Assembly (NCBI RefSeq): GCF_003315135.1
Contig: NZ_QNRK01000004.1
Location: 120,740-184,739 of the forward strand
Length of the DNA: 64,000 bases
Origin: Roseiarcus fermentans
Lineage (GTDB): Bacteria; Pseudomonadota; Alphaproteobacteria; Rhizobiales; Beijerinckiaceae
Reading direction: 5' to 3'
Part shown: positions 44,301 through 52,868 of the stretch, one piece after another
How positions within the stretch are numbered: position 1 is the stretch's first letter
How the letters are laid out: every line of letters starts with the position of its first letter
Made by a program: the position numbers and the translations under genes
The notes under the pieces: generated by a model
The model's input: only the letters and a program-made list of their open reading frames with translations
Databases searched by the model: none
Told to the model about the DNA's origin: nothing

Positions 44301-44750
44301 GTTCGGGCTGACGGGCTGGCTGATCGTTTTCGTCGCCGTGTTGTATACCGCCAGCGTCGTGGTGTCGTAATTGCCGTCGGCATTGCTCGCGAGGGTCGCC
44401 TGCCCGAATACGAGGTCCTGGGTTCCGAAAAGAGCGAGCGCGGACTGGGGACCGGCGGCGTTGGGATCGGTTGCGCCATTGACGTAGTCGGCGCTCGACG
44501 TGATCTGGGTCAGTCTCGACCCGTCGTAGCTCCAGATCGCCGAGGTCTGGCCGGTCGAGTCCGCCAAGGTCAGGTAGAGCGTCGAACCGACCACCTGAGT
44601 TGAAATCTGACCGAAGATCGGATCGGTCTGGAACAGCGACCCCTGGGTCGAGGAATCGGCCAGCTGCCGCACATTCACGCCGTCCGTGATGTACAGGCTC
44701 GTGCCGCCGGCGCCGTCGCCGCCCGTGAAGAGCAAGTAGGACTGCGTCAT
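41397..44750 (-). CDS. Large repeat-containing exported-type protein with SwmB-like domain
   Basis: A 1117-residue protein without a Sec signal (MTQSYLLFTGGDGAGGTSLY). Residues 1-~390 look like a propeller-type domain with repeated phrases such as GTSLYITDG, AIWSYDGSRL and GVLYYEAL. Residues ~395-510 resemble a SwmB/cadherin-like module (GTPRIAIDLATGGVAYANYI). The rest is tandem helical-turn repeats built on DTAANIAAYL and DQPALDKIVGGF. The absence of a signal peptide and the composition suggest type I secretion or an S-layer-like role, but no GGxGxD repeats or transporter genes are nearby. It ends TSPYTLVT, a tail seen in other repeat proteins of this sort. Confidence 0.75.
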   Translation of the reverse strand: MTQSYLLFTGGDGAGGTSLYITDGVNVRQLADSSTQGSLFQTDPIFGQISTQVVGSTLYLTLADSTGQTSAIWSYDGSRLTQITSSADYVNGATDPNAAGPQSALALFGTQDLVFGQATLASNADGNYDTTTLAVYNTATKTISQPVSPNGGYNPQDFVNLNGVLYYEALDKTTNAEAIYSYNGTSVTEIYNAHPTFVNTAYDPSIVQPAAGAVDGPLVAFNGHLYFSSSQETLYELNALSSLSNNATNVSGSSAYPYNGFGDTDLIVFNNSLYFCNGNNGVYKLGADNALTNLIGSIGAQSFTPVINGGTMDFVSYALVNYQLVPELYQTTGGAPTIAVANYSASDFVAYNGVIYDNLSSTGLADVNGATPGVLAVPGGQGGAPLVVIPFNATGFAGPATVSSVGVPATGDYGVGSVLTFTVGFNEPVDVTGTPRIAIDLATGGVAYANYISGGGTSALTFQYTVAAGQQALAGITTGSAIDVNGGAITDAASDSANLDISAVEPSTSGIVINTFAPTESVAQVLATMSALNALPTGFAVADTAAHIEANLAALSADAAHVTTVTATGGPVTASIAQFTADEPLLDKVVGGFVVADTAANIAAYLTASVPGGPSALALDAGDVASISATGGTVTVGNGVFAADQPALDKIVGGFALSGKASVLNGNLAGLAADQAHIDSVTANGGAITATIAQFQSDQPLLDKVVGGFVVSDTAANIAAYLTASVPGGPSALALDAGHVASISATGGTVTVGNGVFAADQPALDEIVGGFALSGKASVLNGNLDGLEADQAHIDSVTANGGAITATIAQFAADQPLLDKVVGGFVVSDTAANISAYLTASVPGGPSALALDGHVASITASGGAVTVGNGVFAADQPALDKVAGGFAISGKASVLNGNLAGLEADQAHIDSVAANGGAITATIAQFAADQPLLDKVVGGFVVSDTAANIAAYLTASVPGGPSALALDASHIASIAASGGTVTVGNGVLVADQPALDEIAGGFAISGKASVLSGNLDGLQNDVGHILSITGASGVITGTMANFTRDEAAMNKIAGGFNLADTAANIAAGLDLLRGDVGHIDAITLTDATKPTITLTAAQASADAAVLAKITSPYTLVT
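41560..42990 (-). repeat. Four near-identical 116-residue (about 348 bp) tandem repeats
   Basis: Phrases such as the ACGCTCGCCTTGCCGGAGA stretch recur at 41727, 42075, 42417 and 42765, giving spacings of 348, 342-345 and 348 bp. Each unit encodes DTAANIAAYLTASVPGG, SALALDAG-VASI, VFAADQPALDKI and QAHIDSVTANGG phrases. The near-identity of adjacent copies indicates recent expansion by unequal recombination. Confidence 0.85.
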
Positions 44751-44908
44751 CTCGGGTATCCCCTATCGTCGCTTCCGCCCATCCCCCGGGGAGGCTACAT
44801 CCATCCGGCGCGCGTGTAAACAGGCGGGGCGCCGCGTTGCGGCCGGCGGGAGCAGCGCGTTCGCGCGCGGCCGTCTCCCGTCCCATGGGACGCGCTGCGC
44901 CCCGCGGG

Positions 44909-45931
44909 TCACGGAGGCCCGGTCGGGATGGCCGTCGCGCCCGACAGCGGACCTGCGGGGCGGAGGGCGCCGACCGCCGTCCCATTCCAGTTGACGAGGC
45001 CGGGCGCGATGAAGCGGTCGAGCGGCGCGCCGAAGCCGCCGAAGCGGATCAGGAGCGCCGCGATCATGACCTCGGCGGCGCGCTTTCCGCCGTCGTCCGC
45101 CTTGACTGCGAGGCCGAGGCCGAGGTCCGGCAGCGCGGCGCAGAAGACGCCCTCGGCGCCGGTCTTGGTGAACACGGCCGGCCCGAGCGCCGCCATGACC
45201 TCGGTGTCGAACCGCCCTCGCCCCGCGACCAGCGACGGGCAGGCGGCGACGGCGGCGCGGATGCGGCGCGCGGCGAGGGCGCGCCCGGGCGGCAGCCCCT
45301 GCCCGGTCGCGAACCGGGCGAAGCCGAACGCCAGCGCGCGAAGCGGGATCGCATGGGCCGGGATCGCGCAGCCGTCGACGGCGCGGGTGTCGGCGCCGAG
45401 CCGCGCGCCCGTCACCGCCCCGAGCGCCTCGGTGACGGCGCGCTGCACGGGATGGCCGGGCGCGACGTAACCCGCCGGATCGACCCCTTCCGCGCAGGCG
45501 AGGCAGACGAAGCCGGCGTGCTTGCCCGAGCAGTTGTTGTGCAGCGCCGACGGCGTCGCGCCGGCGCGGGCGAGCGCCCGGGCGGCGCGTTCGCCGAGCG
45601 GCCAGTGGACGCCGCATTCGAGATCATCCGCGCCGCGCCCGACCTTCGCCAGCATTGCGCGCGCGGCGGCCACATGCGCGTCCTCGCCGGCGTGCGAGGC
45701 GCAGGCGATCGCGATGTCGGCGTCTCCGAGCCCCAGCCGGTCGACCGCCCCGCTCTCGACGAGCGGCAGCGCCTGGATCGCCTTCACCGCCGAGCGCGGA
45801 TAGACTGGGAGGTCGATGTCGCCGAACGCGAACGCCACCCCGCCGTCGGCGTCGACGACCGCGCCCGCGCCGCGATGCGCCGATTCGACGCGCTCGCCCC
45901 GCGTGACCTCGACCGCGACGGGATTGGACAT
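44909..45931 (-). CDS. Zinc-dependent L-asparaginase of the Rhizobium etli (ReAII) type
   Basis: A 340-residue enzyme hydrolysing asparagine to aspartate and ammonia, of the family unrelated to E. coli asparaginases. The residues described for R. etli ReAII are all found one position earlier: Ser47 and Lys50 in PRSAVK, Ser79 in CASHAGED, and the zinc ligands Cys134 and Lys137 in HNNCSGKHAGF and Cys188 in VDGCAIPA; VKADDGGK carries the second catalytic lysine. AAGGAG precedes the ATG. It is divergent from the CBS protein gene and probably autonomous. Confidence 0.92.
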   Translation of the reverse strand: MSNPVAVEVTRGERVESAHRGAGAVVDADGGVAFAFGDIDLPVYPRSAVKAIQALPLVESGAVDRLGLGDADIAIACASHAGEDAHVAAARAMLAKVGRGADDLECGVHWPLGERAARALARAGATPSALHNNCSGKHAGFVCLACAEGVDPAGYVAPGHPVQRAVTEALGAVTGARLGADTRAVDGCAIPAHAIPLRALAFGFARFATGQGLPPGRALAARRIRAAVAACPSLVAGRGRFDTEVMAALGPAVFTKTGAEGVFCAALPDLGLGLAVKADDGGKRAAEVMIAALLIRFGGFGAPLDRFIAPGLVNWNGTAVGALRPAGPLSGATAIPTGPP

Positions 45932-46044
45932 GAAAACCGCTCCTTGCGTCTGCGCGCGGCGGCCCGCGCATGCCAGCCGCGCCGATTCGACCCATTGCCT
46001 ACCGCCCTCCCCGTCCGATAGACAACGGCGAATCGAGAGATGTC

Positions 46045-46773
46045 ATGCGCGTTCGAGAGGTGATGACCCACGGCGCGATCGGCCTGCCGGAGACGGCGAC
46101 CATCGCTGAAGCCGCGGAGACGATGCTGAAGGCGCGCATCAGCGCGGTCCTCGTCCATGACGCGAACAACGCGCTGGTCGGCGTGGTCAGCTCGGGCGAT
46201 CTCATGCGCCGGGCCGAGATCGGCGCCGAACGCAAGCGCCCGCGCTGGATCGAGGCGCTGCTCAGCGGCGGCCGGCTGGCCGAATCCTACGCCCACAGCC
46301 ACGGCCGCAAGATCGGCGAGATCATGACGCGCCGGCTCGTCTGCGTGAGCGAGGACGCCGAACTCGGCGCCGCGGTCGACCTGATGCTGCGGCACGGGGT
46401 CAAGCGGCTGCCGGTGCTGCGCGGCGAGGCGGTGATCGGGATCCTCTCGCGCACCGACCTGATGAAAGCCCTGGTCAAGGCGCTGCCCGCCTCGCAGGAG
46501 CGCCGTTCGGACACGGAGATCAAGGCGGCGATCGAGGCCGAACTCGACCGGCTCGGCTGGGCGCCGCGGCGCAGCGTCCGGGTCGAGGCGCGCGACGGCG
46601 TCGTCACCTTCGGCGGCGCGATCACCGACGAGCGGCTGCGCGAGGGCCTGAGGGTGATCGCCGAAAATACGCCGGGCGTGACCAAAGTGCACGACCAGAT
46701 GTGCTGGATCGAGCCGAACTCGGGCGTCTACCTGCCCGCCGAGGAGGAAGAAGGCGCCCGGCCGAAGTCCTGA
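46045..46773 (+). CDS. CBS-CBS-BON domain protein
   Basis: A 242-residue cytoplasmic protein. Two CBS domains occupy residues 1-~60 (MRVREVMTHGAIGLPETATI, VLVHDANNALVGVVSSGDL) and ~95-150 (IGEIMTRRLVCVSEDAEL, KRLPVLRGEAVIGILSRTDL), forming a probable adenosyl-nucleotide-binding Bateman module. A BON domain follows at ~170-230 (VRVEARDGVVTFGGAITDE), a fold usually tied to lipids or membranes. The arrangement is common in Rhizobiales; function is not established. ATG 46045 is preferred over the upstream open frame because the latter is not family-like. Confidence 0.92.
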   Translation: MRVREVMTHGAIGLPETATIAEAAETMLKARISAVLVHDANNALVGVVSSGDLMRRAEIGAERKRPRWIEALLSGGRLAESYAHSHGRKIGEIMTRRLVCVSEDAELGAAVDLMLRHGVKRLPVLRGEAVIGILSRTDLMKALVKALPASQERRSDTEIKAAIEAELDRLGWAPRRSVRVEARDGVVTFGGAITDERLREGLRVIAENTPGVTKVHDQMCWIEPNSGVYLPAEEEEGARPKS

Positions 46774-46789
46774 CCGGGCGCCGCGCCCG

Positions 46790-47122
46790 TCAGCGACGGT
46801 AAACCGCGCCGCCGCGATAGCCGTGATAGCCGCCGCGGTAGCCGCGATAGGCGCCGCCGCGCGCGTAGACGCCCCCGCGATAGCCGTAGCCGCCGTGATA
46901 ATATCCGCCGCCGTAGTACCGACGGTAGCCGCCGTAATAGCCGCCGCCATAATAGCCGCCGGTGTAGACGGGGCCGCCGACGGCGACGCCGCCGTAATAG
47001 ACTGGCGCCACCGGCGCGACGACAGCCCCGCCGTAATAGGGCCCGGCCGGAGCGTAGCAGCCCGCCAGCGAAAGCCCGAGCCCCGTAGCGAATACCAGCG
47101 ATGTCAGCCGTTTCCCGAACAT
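46790..47122 (-). CDS. Gly/Tyr-rich small lipoprotein
   Basis: A 110-residue protein with a lipoprotein signal peptide (LVFATGLGLSLAGC, lipid-modified Cys near residue 22). The mature part is almost entirely Gly, Tyr, Arg, His and Val in YYGGGYYGG and GYRGG repeats. Such low-complexity outer-membrane lipoproteins are frequent in Rhizobiales with unknown role. A GGAGCGGAC precedes ATG 47122, which excludes the longer arginine-rich frame. It converges on the CBS-BON gene with 16 bp between. Confidence 0.8.
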   Translation of the reverse strand: MFGKRLTSLVFATGLGLSLAGCYAPAGPYYGGAVVAPVAPVYYGGVAVGGPVYTGGYYGGGYYGGYRRYYGGGYYHGGYGYRGGVYARGGAYRGYRGGYHGYRGGAVYRR

Positions 47123-47248
47123 GTCCGCTCCATGGGGCGCCGGTCGAGGCGCACACCCGCGCCCCGGCTCCGGCGCGACCTTACGCCGCCCGCGCCCGGC
47201 CGGCAATTCGGCCGCTCGGCGGGGGCTCGGGTTCGCCGTCGCCCGAGG

Positions 47249-48118
47249 TCAGGCGCGCCCCTCCCCCGCTTCCCACAAGGCCCGCAAGCCCTCGCGGTAG
47301 GTCGGGTAGGCGGGCGCGAAGCGGAGCAACTTTTTCACCTTCAGGTTCACCACGCGCTTGGTCTCGGCGTAAAAGCTCGCCGTCATCGGCGAAAGCTCCG
47401 CCGTCTCGTACGGCTCGTCGGGCGGACAGGGGACGCCGAGAAGCTGCGCCGCGAAGGCGATCACGTCCTGCGGCGGGGCGGGCTCGTCGTCGACCACGTT
47501 CCAGATCTGCCCCGTGAGCCGCCTCGTCAGGATGAGCCGCGTCGCTTCGGCGATGTCGTCGACGTGGGCGCGGTTGGTCACATGGCCGGGCTTGACGATC
47601 CGCCGCGCGTCGCCCGCCCGCAGCCGATCGAGCGCGTTGCGCCCGGGACCATAGATGCCGGGCAGGCGCACGACATCCACCGCCGAGCCGCGCGCCGCGC
47701 CCGCGGCCTTCCAGCGCGCCTCGTCCCTGAGCCGGGCGATGGCGCGCGGCTCGTTGGTCATCGGCACGGATTTCTCGTTGACGCGGTCGTCGCAATAATT
47801 GCCGTAAACGCCGACGGTCGAATAGTAGAGGATGCGCTGGAGCCGCCGCGACGCGTTGATCGTTCGCGCGAACGCGTCGAGCGGATCGTTCGGGCCGGGC
47901 GGGATCGAGACGACGAGCGCGTCGGCGCGCCCGATCGCCGCCTCCAGCCCGGGGTCGGCGCGCGTTCCGTCGAAGACAAAGGTCTCGACGCCGGCGCCGC
48001 GCAGCGCGGCGGCGCGCGCGTCCGACCGGACCGTGCCGCTCGGCGTAATCGACGGCGTCCGACGGATCAGCGTCTCGGCGCAATAGCCGACACCGAAGAA
48101 AAAGACGTTCAATCCCAT
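47249..48118 (-). CDS. NAD(P)-dependent epimerase/SDR-like protein (YeeZ type)
   Basis: A 289-residue extended-SDR-like protein. It starts MGLNVFFFGVGYCAETLIRR with a degenerate glycine motif, has the YYSTVGVYGNYC region with the catalytic Tyr position, VVRLPGIYGPGRNAL, and NRAHVDDIAEATRLIL, as in YeeZ/NAD-dependent epimerases. The substrate is unknown. It stands alone on the minus strand. Confidence 0.88.
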   Translation of the reverse strand: MGLNVFFFGVGYCAETLIRRTPSITPSGTVRSDARAAALRGAGVETFVFDGTRADPGLEAAIGRADALVVSIPPGPNDPLDAFARTINASRRLQRILYYSTVGVYGNYCDDRVNEKSVPMTNEPRAIARLRDEARWKAAGAARGSAVDVVRLPGIYGPGRNALDRLRAGDARRIVKPGHVTNRAHVDDIAEATRLILTRRLTGQIWNVVDDEPAPPQDVIAFAAQLLGVPCPPDEPYETAELSPMTASFYAETKRVVNLKVKKLLRFAPAYPTYREGLRALWEAGEGRA

Positions 48119-48774
48119 GTCCGGCAGCCCCTCGTCCCGCTGGGCCCGCTCGCCCCCTCGCCGCTCGATCGCCAGAGCGCACGAACCTCGCGCGCCGCGC
48201 CCGTTTGGCCGATCTCTTCCCTGTAAACTTTTTCCATGCGACTTTCCGACGCCTCTTCAAGTATAAGCAGGCGCCCGCCCGATTGCGATTCGGCCGCGCC
48301 GGCGCCGATGCGCCAAGAAAACCACTGAAAAATCATACCTAGGGAGCGTCCGCAAGAGCGAGAGACGAGACGATGGAACACGATAACGAGGCGCTCGCAG
48401 GCCGTGCGATCGCGCCGGCGACGGCGCCGGGCGCGGCGGGCGCGCAGGCGTCGACAAGCGGCCCCTGGGTCCTGGTGCACTGCGGGCCTTACGGCGTCCG
48501 GCCGCGGCGGGTGGCGGGACGGTTCGCTTCAGGCGGCCAGGACCGCGAACGCTGACGGCTCGCGCCGGGGCGTCCCGGCGCGGACTCCCGGCGCCGTATC
48601 CGCCGCTCCCGTCGGCCGCGTTCAGTCTTGTCCCCTGAGAAGGCTCGCCACTTCCCGATCGGTCGCGCCGCCAGGACGGCGGCGCAACGCGAGTGCGGAC
48701 ATGCCAACGGTCTGATCAGTCCGCCACGCGTGCAGAGAAGACGCCCGACCGGCTACGCCAGCGCCCTCCCCGTC
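48119..48774. other. Intergenic region; only a doubtful 60-codon frame
   Basis: 656 bp. A 60-codon frame at 48373-48555 (+) begins MEHDNEALAGRAIAPATAPG and has only a weak GAGACGAGA before its ATG; no family is recognised. An AT-rich stretch at 48320-48345 could hold its promoter. No RNA gene or clear terminator is seen. Confidence 0.35.
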
Positions 48775-49782
48775 TCAGGCGAAGCGGAACTCGCTCACAT
48801 GGCGATAGTCCGCGCCCGGCCTGAGGACGGTGTCGGTGAAGTGCCGGCGGTTCGGCGAATCCGGGAACGCCTGGGGCTCGAGACAGAGGCCGGCGTGGGC
48901 GCCGTAGCGCGCCCCGCCGAGGCCGGGAACCGGAACATCGAGCTTGGCCGCGTCGTAGAACTGGACGCCCGGCTGGTTGCTGTGGAGCGACAGCGTCAGT
49001 CCGTTGCGCGGCGAGCGGACGCGGGCGATCGGGGCGAGCCCGTCCGGTCCGAGCGGGCGCACGGCGACGAAATTGGTGTCGTAGGTCGTCCCGTCCGGAT
49101 TGCGCACGGTCCGCGGGGTCCGGAAGTCATAGGCGCCGCCGGCGACGGAGCGGATCTCGCCGGTCGGAATGAGCTCGGCGTCCGAAGGGGTGTAGAAGTC
49201 CGCAAACAGCGTCACCTCGTGATCGAGGATGTCGGGCGAGCCGTCGAGGTTGAAATAGCCGTGCTGGGTGAGGTTGACCACGGTCGGCCTGTCGGCGGTC
49301 GCGGTCAGTTCCACGCGCAGCGTCGCGGGCTCCAGCATCCGGTAGACGCAGATCGCGCGAAGCGCGCCGGGAAAGCCGGCGTCGCCGTCGGGCGAATCGA
49401 GGCTCAGCGTGACGGAAGCCGCGTCGGCGTCGACGAGCGTCCAGACGCGCTTGCCGAATCCGTGCGGCCCGCCGTGCAGGGTGTGCTTGTCGCCCGGCTT
49501 CCGCTCCAGCGCGTAGTCGACGCCGTCGAGCGCGAAACGTCCGTTGGCGATGCGGTTGGCGTAGCGGCCGGGGACGGCGCCGAACGAGGGCGAATGGGCG
49601 ACATAGTCCTCGATCGTGTCGAGGCCGAGCGTCACGCGCTGCGATGCGCCCGCGACAGGCACGACGAGATCGCGCAGCACCGCGCCCCAGGTGAGGATCT
49701 TTGCGCTCGCGCCGGCCTCCGAGCCGATCGCGACCTCGTACACCGGGGTCCCGTCGATCCGCCCGAATTCACTTTTCGTCAC
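48775..49782 (-). CDS. galM: Aldose 1-epimerase (galactose mutarotase)
   Basis: A 335-residue beta-sandwich enzyme interconverting sugar anomers. FGAVPGRYANRIANGRF, NLTQHGYFNLDG (catalytic His) and LCLEPQAFPDSPN (catalytic Glu) are the GalM signatures. Start is GTG 49782 behind GGGAGAG. It is the third gene of a minus-strand run NYN-UDG-galM with short gaps (19 and 34 bp), although no metabolic link to the other two is obvious. Confidence 0.95.
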   Translation of the reverse strand: MTKSEFGRIDGTPVYEVAIGSEAGASAKILTWGAVLRDLVVPVAGASQRVTLGLDTIEDYVAHSPSFGAVPGRYANRIANGRFALDGVDYALERKPGDKHTLHGGPHGFGKRVWTLVDADAASVTLSLDSPDGDAGFPGALRAICVYRMLEPATLRVELTATADRPTVVNLTQHGYFNLDGSPDILDHEVTLFADFYTPSDAELIPTGEIRSVAGGAYDFRTPRTVRNPDGTTYDTNFVAVRPLGPDGLAPIARVRSPRNGLTLSLHSNQPGVQFYDAAKLDVPVPGLGGARYGAHAGLCLEPQAFPDSPNRRHFTDTVLRPGADYRHVSEFRFA

Positions 49783-49816
49783 GTCGCTCTCCCTCGAATC
49801 GCCGCCGCGCCGCCGG

Positions 49817-50461
49817 TCAGACGGGCGCCAGTTCGGCGCGAACCGCGGCGAAAACGGCGCGGAACATCGTCTCGGTCAGCGTGCCCGTATTGGTGTTGTA
49901 GCGCGAGCAATGGTAGCTGTCGAAGAGAACGAGGCCGGGCAGCAGCGCGTGCCGCGCGCCGTGGGCGAAGGGAAAGCGCGCGAGCCGGGCGCCGGCGGCG
50001 CGCAGCACGGTGTCGTGGGCGACGCGCCCGAGCGCGACCGCAACTTTCAGTCGCCCGAGCGAATCGATCGCCTGCGACAGGTAGCGGCGACAGGCCGCGA
50101 TCTCCTGCGGGGTCGGCTTGTTCTGCGGCGGAACGCAGCGCACCGCGTTGACGATGGCGCAGTCGACCAGCGTCAGCCCGTCGTCCGGCCGGCGTTCGTA
50201 GCCGCCCGTCGCAAATCCGTAATGCAGCAGCGTGTCGTACAGCAGGTCGCCGGCGTAATCGCCGGTGAACGGGCGGCCGGTGCGGTTCGCGCCGCGCAGG
50301 CCCGGAGCGAGGCCGACGATCATGAGCCGCGCGTTCGCCGGGCCGAACGACGGCACCGGCGCATTCCACCAGTCCGGAAAGGCGGCGCGATTGGCGGCGC
50401 GGAACGCGGCCAGCCGCGGACAGGCGGCGCAGTCGCGGTCCGGACCGCCGTCGAACGGCAT
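49817..50461 (-). CDS. Family 5 uracil-DNA glycosylase (UDGb type)
   Basis: A 214-residue iron-sulfur DNA repair glycosylase that removes uracil and other deaminated bases. The active-site motif reads VGLAPGLRGANRTGRPFTGD, typical of UDGb where family 4 has GEAPG. The C-terminal motif is FDSYHCSRYNTNTGTLT. Cluster cysteines are in DCAACPRL near the N-terminus and in NAVRCVPP and EIAACRRY. UDGb enzymes tolerate hypoxanthine and xanthine as well. It starts 19 bp after the NYN gene. Confidence 0.93.
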   Translation of the reverse strand: MPFDGGPDRDCAACPRLAAFRAANRAAFPDWWNAPVPSFGPANARLMIVGLAPGLRGANRTGRPFTGDYAGDLLYDTLLHYGFATGGYERRPDDGLTLVDCAIVNAVRCVPPQNKPTPQEIAACRRYLSQAIDSLGRLKVAVALGRVAHDTVLRAAGARLARFPFAHGARHALLPGLVLFDSYHCSRYNTNTGTLTETMFRAVFAAVRAELAPV

Positions 50462-50480
50462 GGACCGGCTCGTTGCGCTG

Positions 50481-51089
50481 TTATTCCCGCACCGGCTCTT
50501 CGACCGGCTGCTGGATCGGGGCGAACTGGGCGCGGCGATGGTTGTCCGAACGGACCGGCCGCTCGCCCGGGTCGCGCCCGATGCGGGGCATGAGCGTGGC
50601 GAGGTCGATGAATTCGTCGGCCTGGCGGCGCAATTCGTCCGCGACCATCGGAGGCTGGGTCGAAATCGTCGAGACCACCGCGACCCGGACGCCCTTGCGC
50701 TGCATCGACTCGACCAGCGAGCGAAAATCCCCGTCGCCGGAGAACAGTACCATCAGGTCGATGTGCTGGGCCATCTCCATCGCGTTGACCGCGAGTTCGA
50801 TGTCCATGTTGCCCTTGACCTTGCGGCGGCCGGTCGAGTCGACGAACTCCTTCGTCGGCTTGGTGACGACGGCGTAGCCGTTGTAGTCGAGCCAGTCGAC
50901 CAGCGGACGGATCGATGAATATTCTTGATCGTCCACAAGCGCAGTGTAGTAGAATGCGCGAATCAGCCGGCCCTTGCCCTGGAATTCACGCAATAGCCGC
51001 TTGTAGTCGATGTCGAAGCCGAGAGCCTTGGCGCTGGCATACAAGTTCGCCCCGTCGATGAAGAGGGCGATACGTTCCACAGTGGACAT
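50481..51089 (-). CDS. NYN-domain (LabA/DUF88-like) putative ribonuclease
   Basis: A 202-residue protein with a PIN-like NYN fold: ALFIDGANLYASAKALGF, KVKGNMDIELAVNAMEMAQ and VLFSGDGDFRSLVESMQ carry the conserved aspartates. The C-terminal ~40 residues are Arg/Pro/Glu-rich. NYN proteins act in RNA processing or decay. ATG 51089 is chosen because family similarity starts there (MSTVERIALFIDG); the 22 codons upstream are basic and atypical. It leads the NYN-UDG-galM run. Confidence 0.9.
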   Translation of the reverse strand: MSTVERIALFIDGANLYASAKALGFDIDYKRLLREFQGKGRLIRAFYYTALVDDQEYSSIRPLVDWLDYNGYAVVTKPTKEFVDSTGRRKVKGNMDIELAVNAMEMAQHIDLMVLFSGDGDFRSLVESMQRKGVRVAVVSTISTQPPMVADELRRQADEFIDLATLMPRIGRDPGERPVRSDNHRRAQFAPIQQPVEEPVRE

Positions 51090-51446
51090 TTTACGCTTCT
51101 TTTCTATATATCGTGGAGTCAAATCGCGTCTGTACACGCGTTCCCGTGTCGACAAGACAACAGCCGAAATCGGCGATCAAGCCTGAATTTTGCGGGAATG
51201 CGAACGCCGCGCGACGAACGTGGCGATTCGTTCGTCGGTCGCCTTGAACGCTTTCCTCGACATCGGTCGAGAACGCAAAAAAACCAGTCTTGTCGGGGTG
51301 AGGCTTCTCGACAAGTCAATATTATGCCGCGAACTGTGGCAAAAAAAAAGAGGGACAATTGACGCCCCGCGCGCGGCGCCGTCTTTAGGATGGCCGTGAG
51401 GCCGCCCCGCTCGGGGGCGTGCGACGAGAATCATGCGGAAGCGGTC
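51090..51446. other. Divergent intergenic region, locally AT-rich
   Basis: 357 bp between the NYN and FAH genes with no gene seen. It contains an inverted repeat (CTTGTCG at 51289-51295, CGACAAG at 51309-51315), a nine-A tract near 51341-51349 and a possible -35 TTGACG at 51359-51364 for the FAH gene. Confidence 0.4.
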
Positions 51447-52298
51447 ATGAAACTGGTTCGGTTCGGAAGACCCGGAAAGGAAAAGCCGGGATTGATCGAT
51501 CAGGCGGGCAAGCTGCGCGATCTGAGCGAGGTCGTGGCCGACATCGACGCCGACACGCTGTCGCCGCGCGCGCTGGCGCGGCTGGCCAAGCTCAAGCCTG
51601 AATCGCTGCCGACAGCGCGCGGCGCGCCGCGAATCGGCCCTTGCGTCGTGGGCGTTCGCAACTTCGTCGCCGTCGGCCTCAATTACGCCGACCACGCCGC
51701 CGAGACCGGCGCCGCGGCGCCGAAGGAGCCGGTGCTGTTCAACAAGGCGCCCTCCTGCATCGTCGGCCCCAACGACGACGTGATCGCGCCCCGCGGCTCG
51801 ACCAAGCTCGACTGGGAGGTCGAACTCGCGATCGTGATCGGCACGCGCGCGAGCTATGTCGGCGAAGCCGACGCGATGAAGCACGTGGCCGGCTTCTGCA
51901 TCTGCAACGACGTCAGCGAGCGCGCGTTCCAGATCGAGCGCGGCGGCCAGTGGATGAAGGGCAAGGGCTGCCCGACCTTCGGCCCGCTCGGGCCCTGGCT
52001 GGTCACGCCGGACGAGATCGACGACGTCCAGAACCTGCGCATGTGGCTCGACGTCAACGGCGAGCGCATGCAGGACGGCTCCACGGCGTCCATGATCTTC
52101 GGCGTCACGACGCTGGTCTCCTACATCTCGCAGTTCATGATCCTCGAGCCCGGCGACGTCGTCACGACCGGCACGCCGGCAGGCGTGGGCCTGGGCAAGA
52201 AGCCGCCGGTGTTCCTGAAGCCAGGCGACACGATCTCGCTCGGGATCGACGGTCTCGGTCGGCAGGCGCAGCGGGTCGTGGCCGAGGGGGGCGAGTAG
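51447..52298 (+). CDS. Fumarylacetoacetate hydrolase-family protein
   Basis: A 283-residue metal-dependent enzyme. [13 protein letters not shown] carries two Glu ligands and [10 protein letters not shown] the Asp ligand of the FAH fold; [19 protein letters not shown] and [21 protein letters not shown] are typical of the ureidoglycolate lyase / 2,4-diketo-3-deoxy-fuconate hydrolase branch. The substrate cannot be fixed. ATG 51447 begins the family-like sequence [18 protein letters not shown]. It is followed in the same direction by yjbQ and a HAD phosphatase. Confidence 0.92.
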   Translation: MKLVRFGRPGKEKPGLIDQAGKLRDLSEVVADIDADTLSPRALARLAKLKPESLPTARGAPRIGPCVVGVRNFVAVGLNYADHAAETGAAAPKEPVLFNKAPSCIVGPNDDVIAPRGSTKLDWEVELAIVIGTRASYVGEADAMKHVAGFCICNDVSERAFQIERGGQWMKGKGCPTFGPLGPWLVTPDEIDDVQNLRMWLDVNGERMQDGSTASMIFGVTTLVSYISQFMILEPGDVVTTGTPAGVGLGKKPPVFLKPGDTISLGIDGLGRQAQRVVAEGGE

Positions 52299-52303
52299 GG
52301 AAT

Positions 52304-52341
52304 CGCGCGTGGCGAATGGATCGCGCCATTCGCCATTCCCC
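52304..52341. repeat. Long hairpin between FAH and YjbQ genes
   Basis: TGGCGAATGG (52310-52319) pairs exactly with CCATTCGCCA (52326-52335). Flanking GGGAAT (52298-52303 region) and ATTCCC extend the symmetry. No T-tract follows, so it may be a REP-like or mRNA-processing element rather than a terminator. Confidence 0.65.
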
Positions 52342-52363
52342 TGCATCCAACGGGAGAGCGGCC

Positions 52364-52783
52364 ATGAAGTCCCATCGCAAGGAACTCTGGTTCGAGACGC
52401 CGGGGCGAAGGGCGTTCCTCAACATCACCCCGCAAGTCGAGGCGGCGCTTCAGGAAAGCGGGATTCGGGAGGGTCTCGTCCTCGTCAACGCGATGCACAT
52501 CACCGCCTCCGTCTTCATCAACGACGACGAGCGCGGGCTGCACGCCGACTACGACGCCTGGCTGGAGAGGCTCGCGCCGCACGAGCCCGTCTCGGCCTAC
52601 CGCCACAACCGCACCGGCGAGGACAACGCCGATGCGCACATGAAGCGTCAGGTCATGGGGCGCGAGGTCGTGGTCGCGGTCACCGAAGGCAAGCTCGACT
52701 TCGGCCCCTGGGAGCAGATTTTTTACGGCGAGTTCGACGGCGGAAGGCGGAAGCGGGCGTTGATCAAGATCATCGGCGAGTGA
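52364..52783 (+). CDS. YjbQ-family protein (UPF0047)
   Basis: A 139-residue protein of the YjbQ family: [21 protein letters not shown], a [19 protein letters not shown] stretch with conserved His and the C-terminal [13 protein letters not shown] are all typical. Family members show weak thiamine phosphate synthase activity, but the physiological function is uncertain. GGGAGAG precedes ATG 52364. It lies between the FAH and HAD genes in the same direction. Confidence 0.92.
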   Translation: MKSHRKELWFETPGRRAFLNITPQVEAALQESGIREGLVLVNAMHITASVFINDDERGLHADYDAWLERLAPHEPVSAYRHNRTGEDNADAHMKRQVMGREVVVAVTEGKLDFGPWEQIFYGEFDGGRRKRALIKIIGE

Positions 52784-52868
52784 GGCCCGCCCGGCCGCGC
52801 TCTCCCGCGACACCCGTCACACGGCCCTGCTACCGCCGGCGGCCAATAGCAACGCGAAAGCGAGCCTC

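Noticed and set aside
48373-48555. Possible 60-codon gene MEHDNEALAGRAIAPATAPG...
   Set aside because: Weak ribosome-binding site, low-complexity Ala/Pro-rich N-terminus and no recognised family; coding status unproven.
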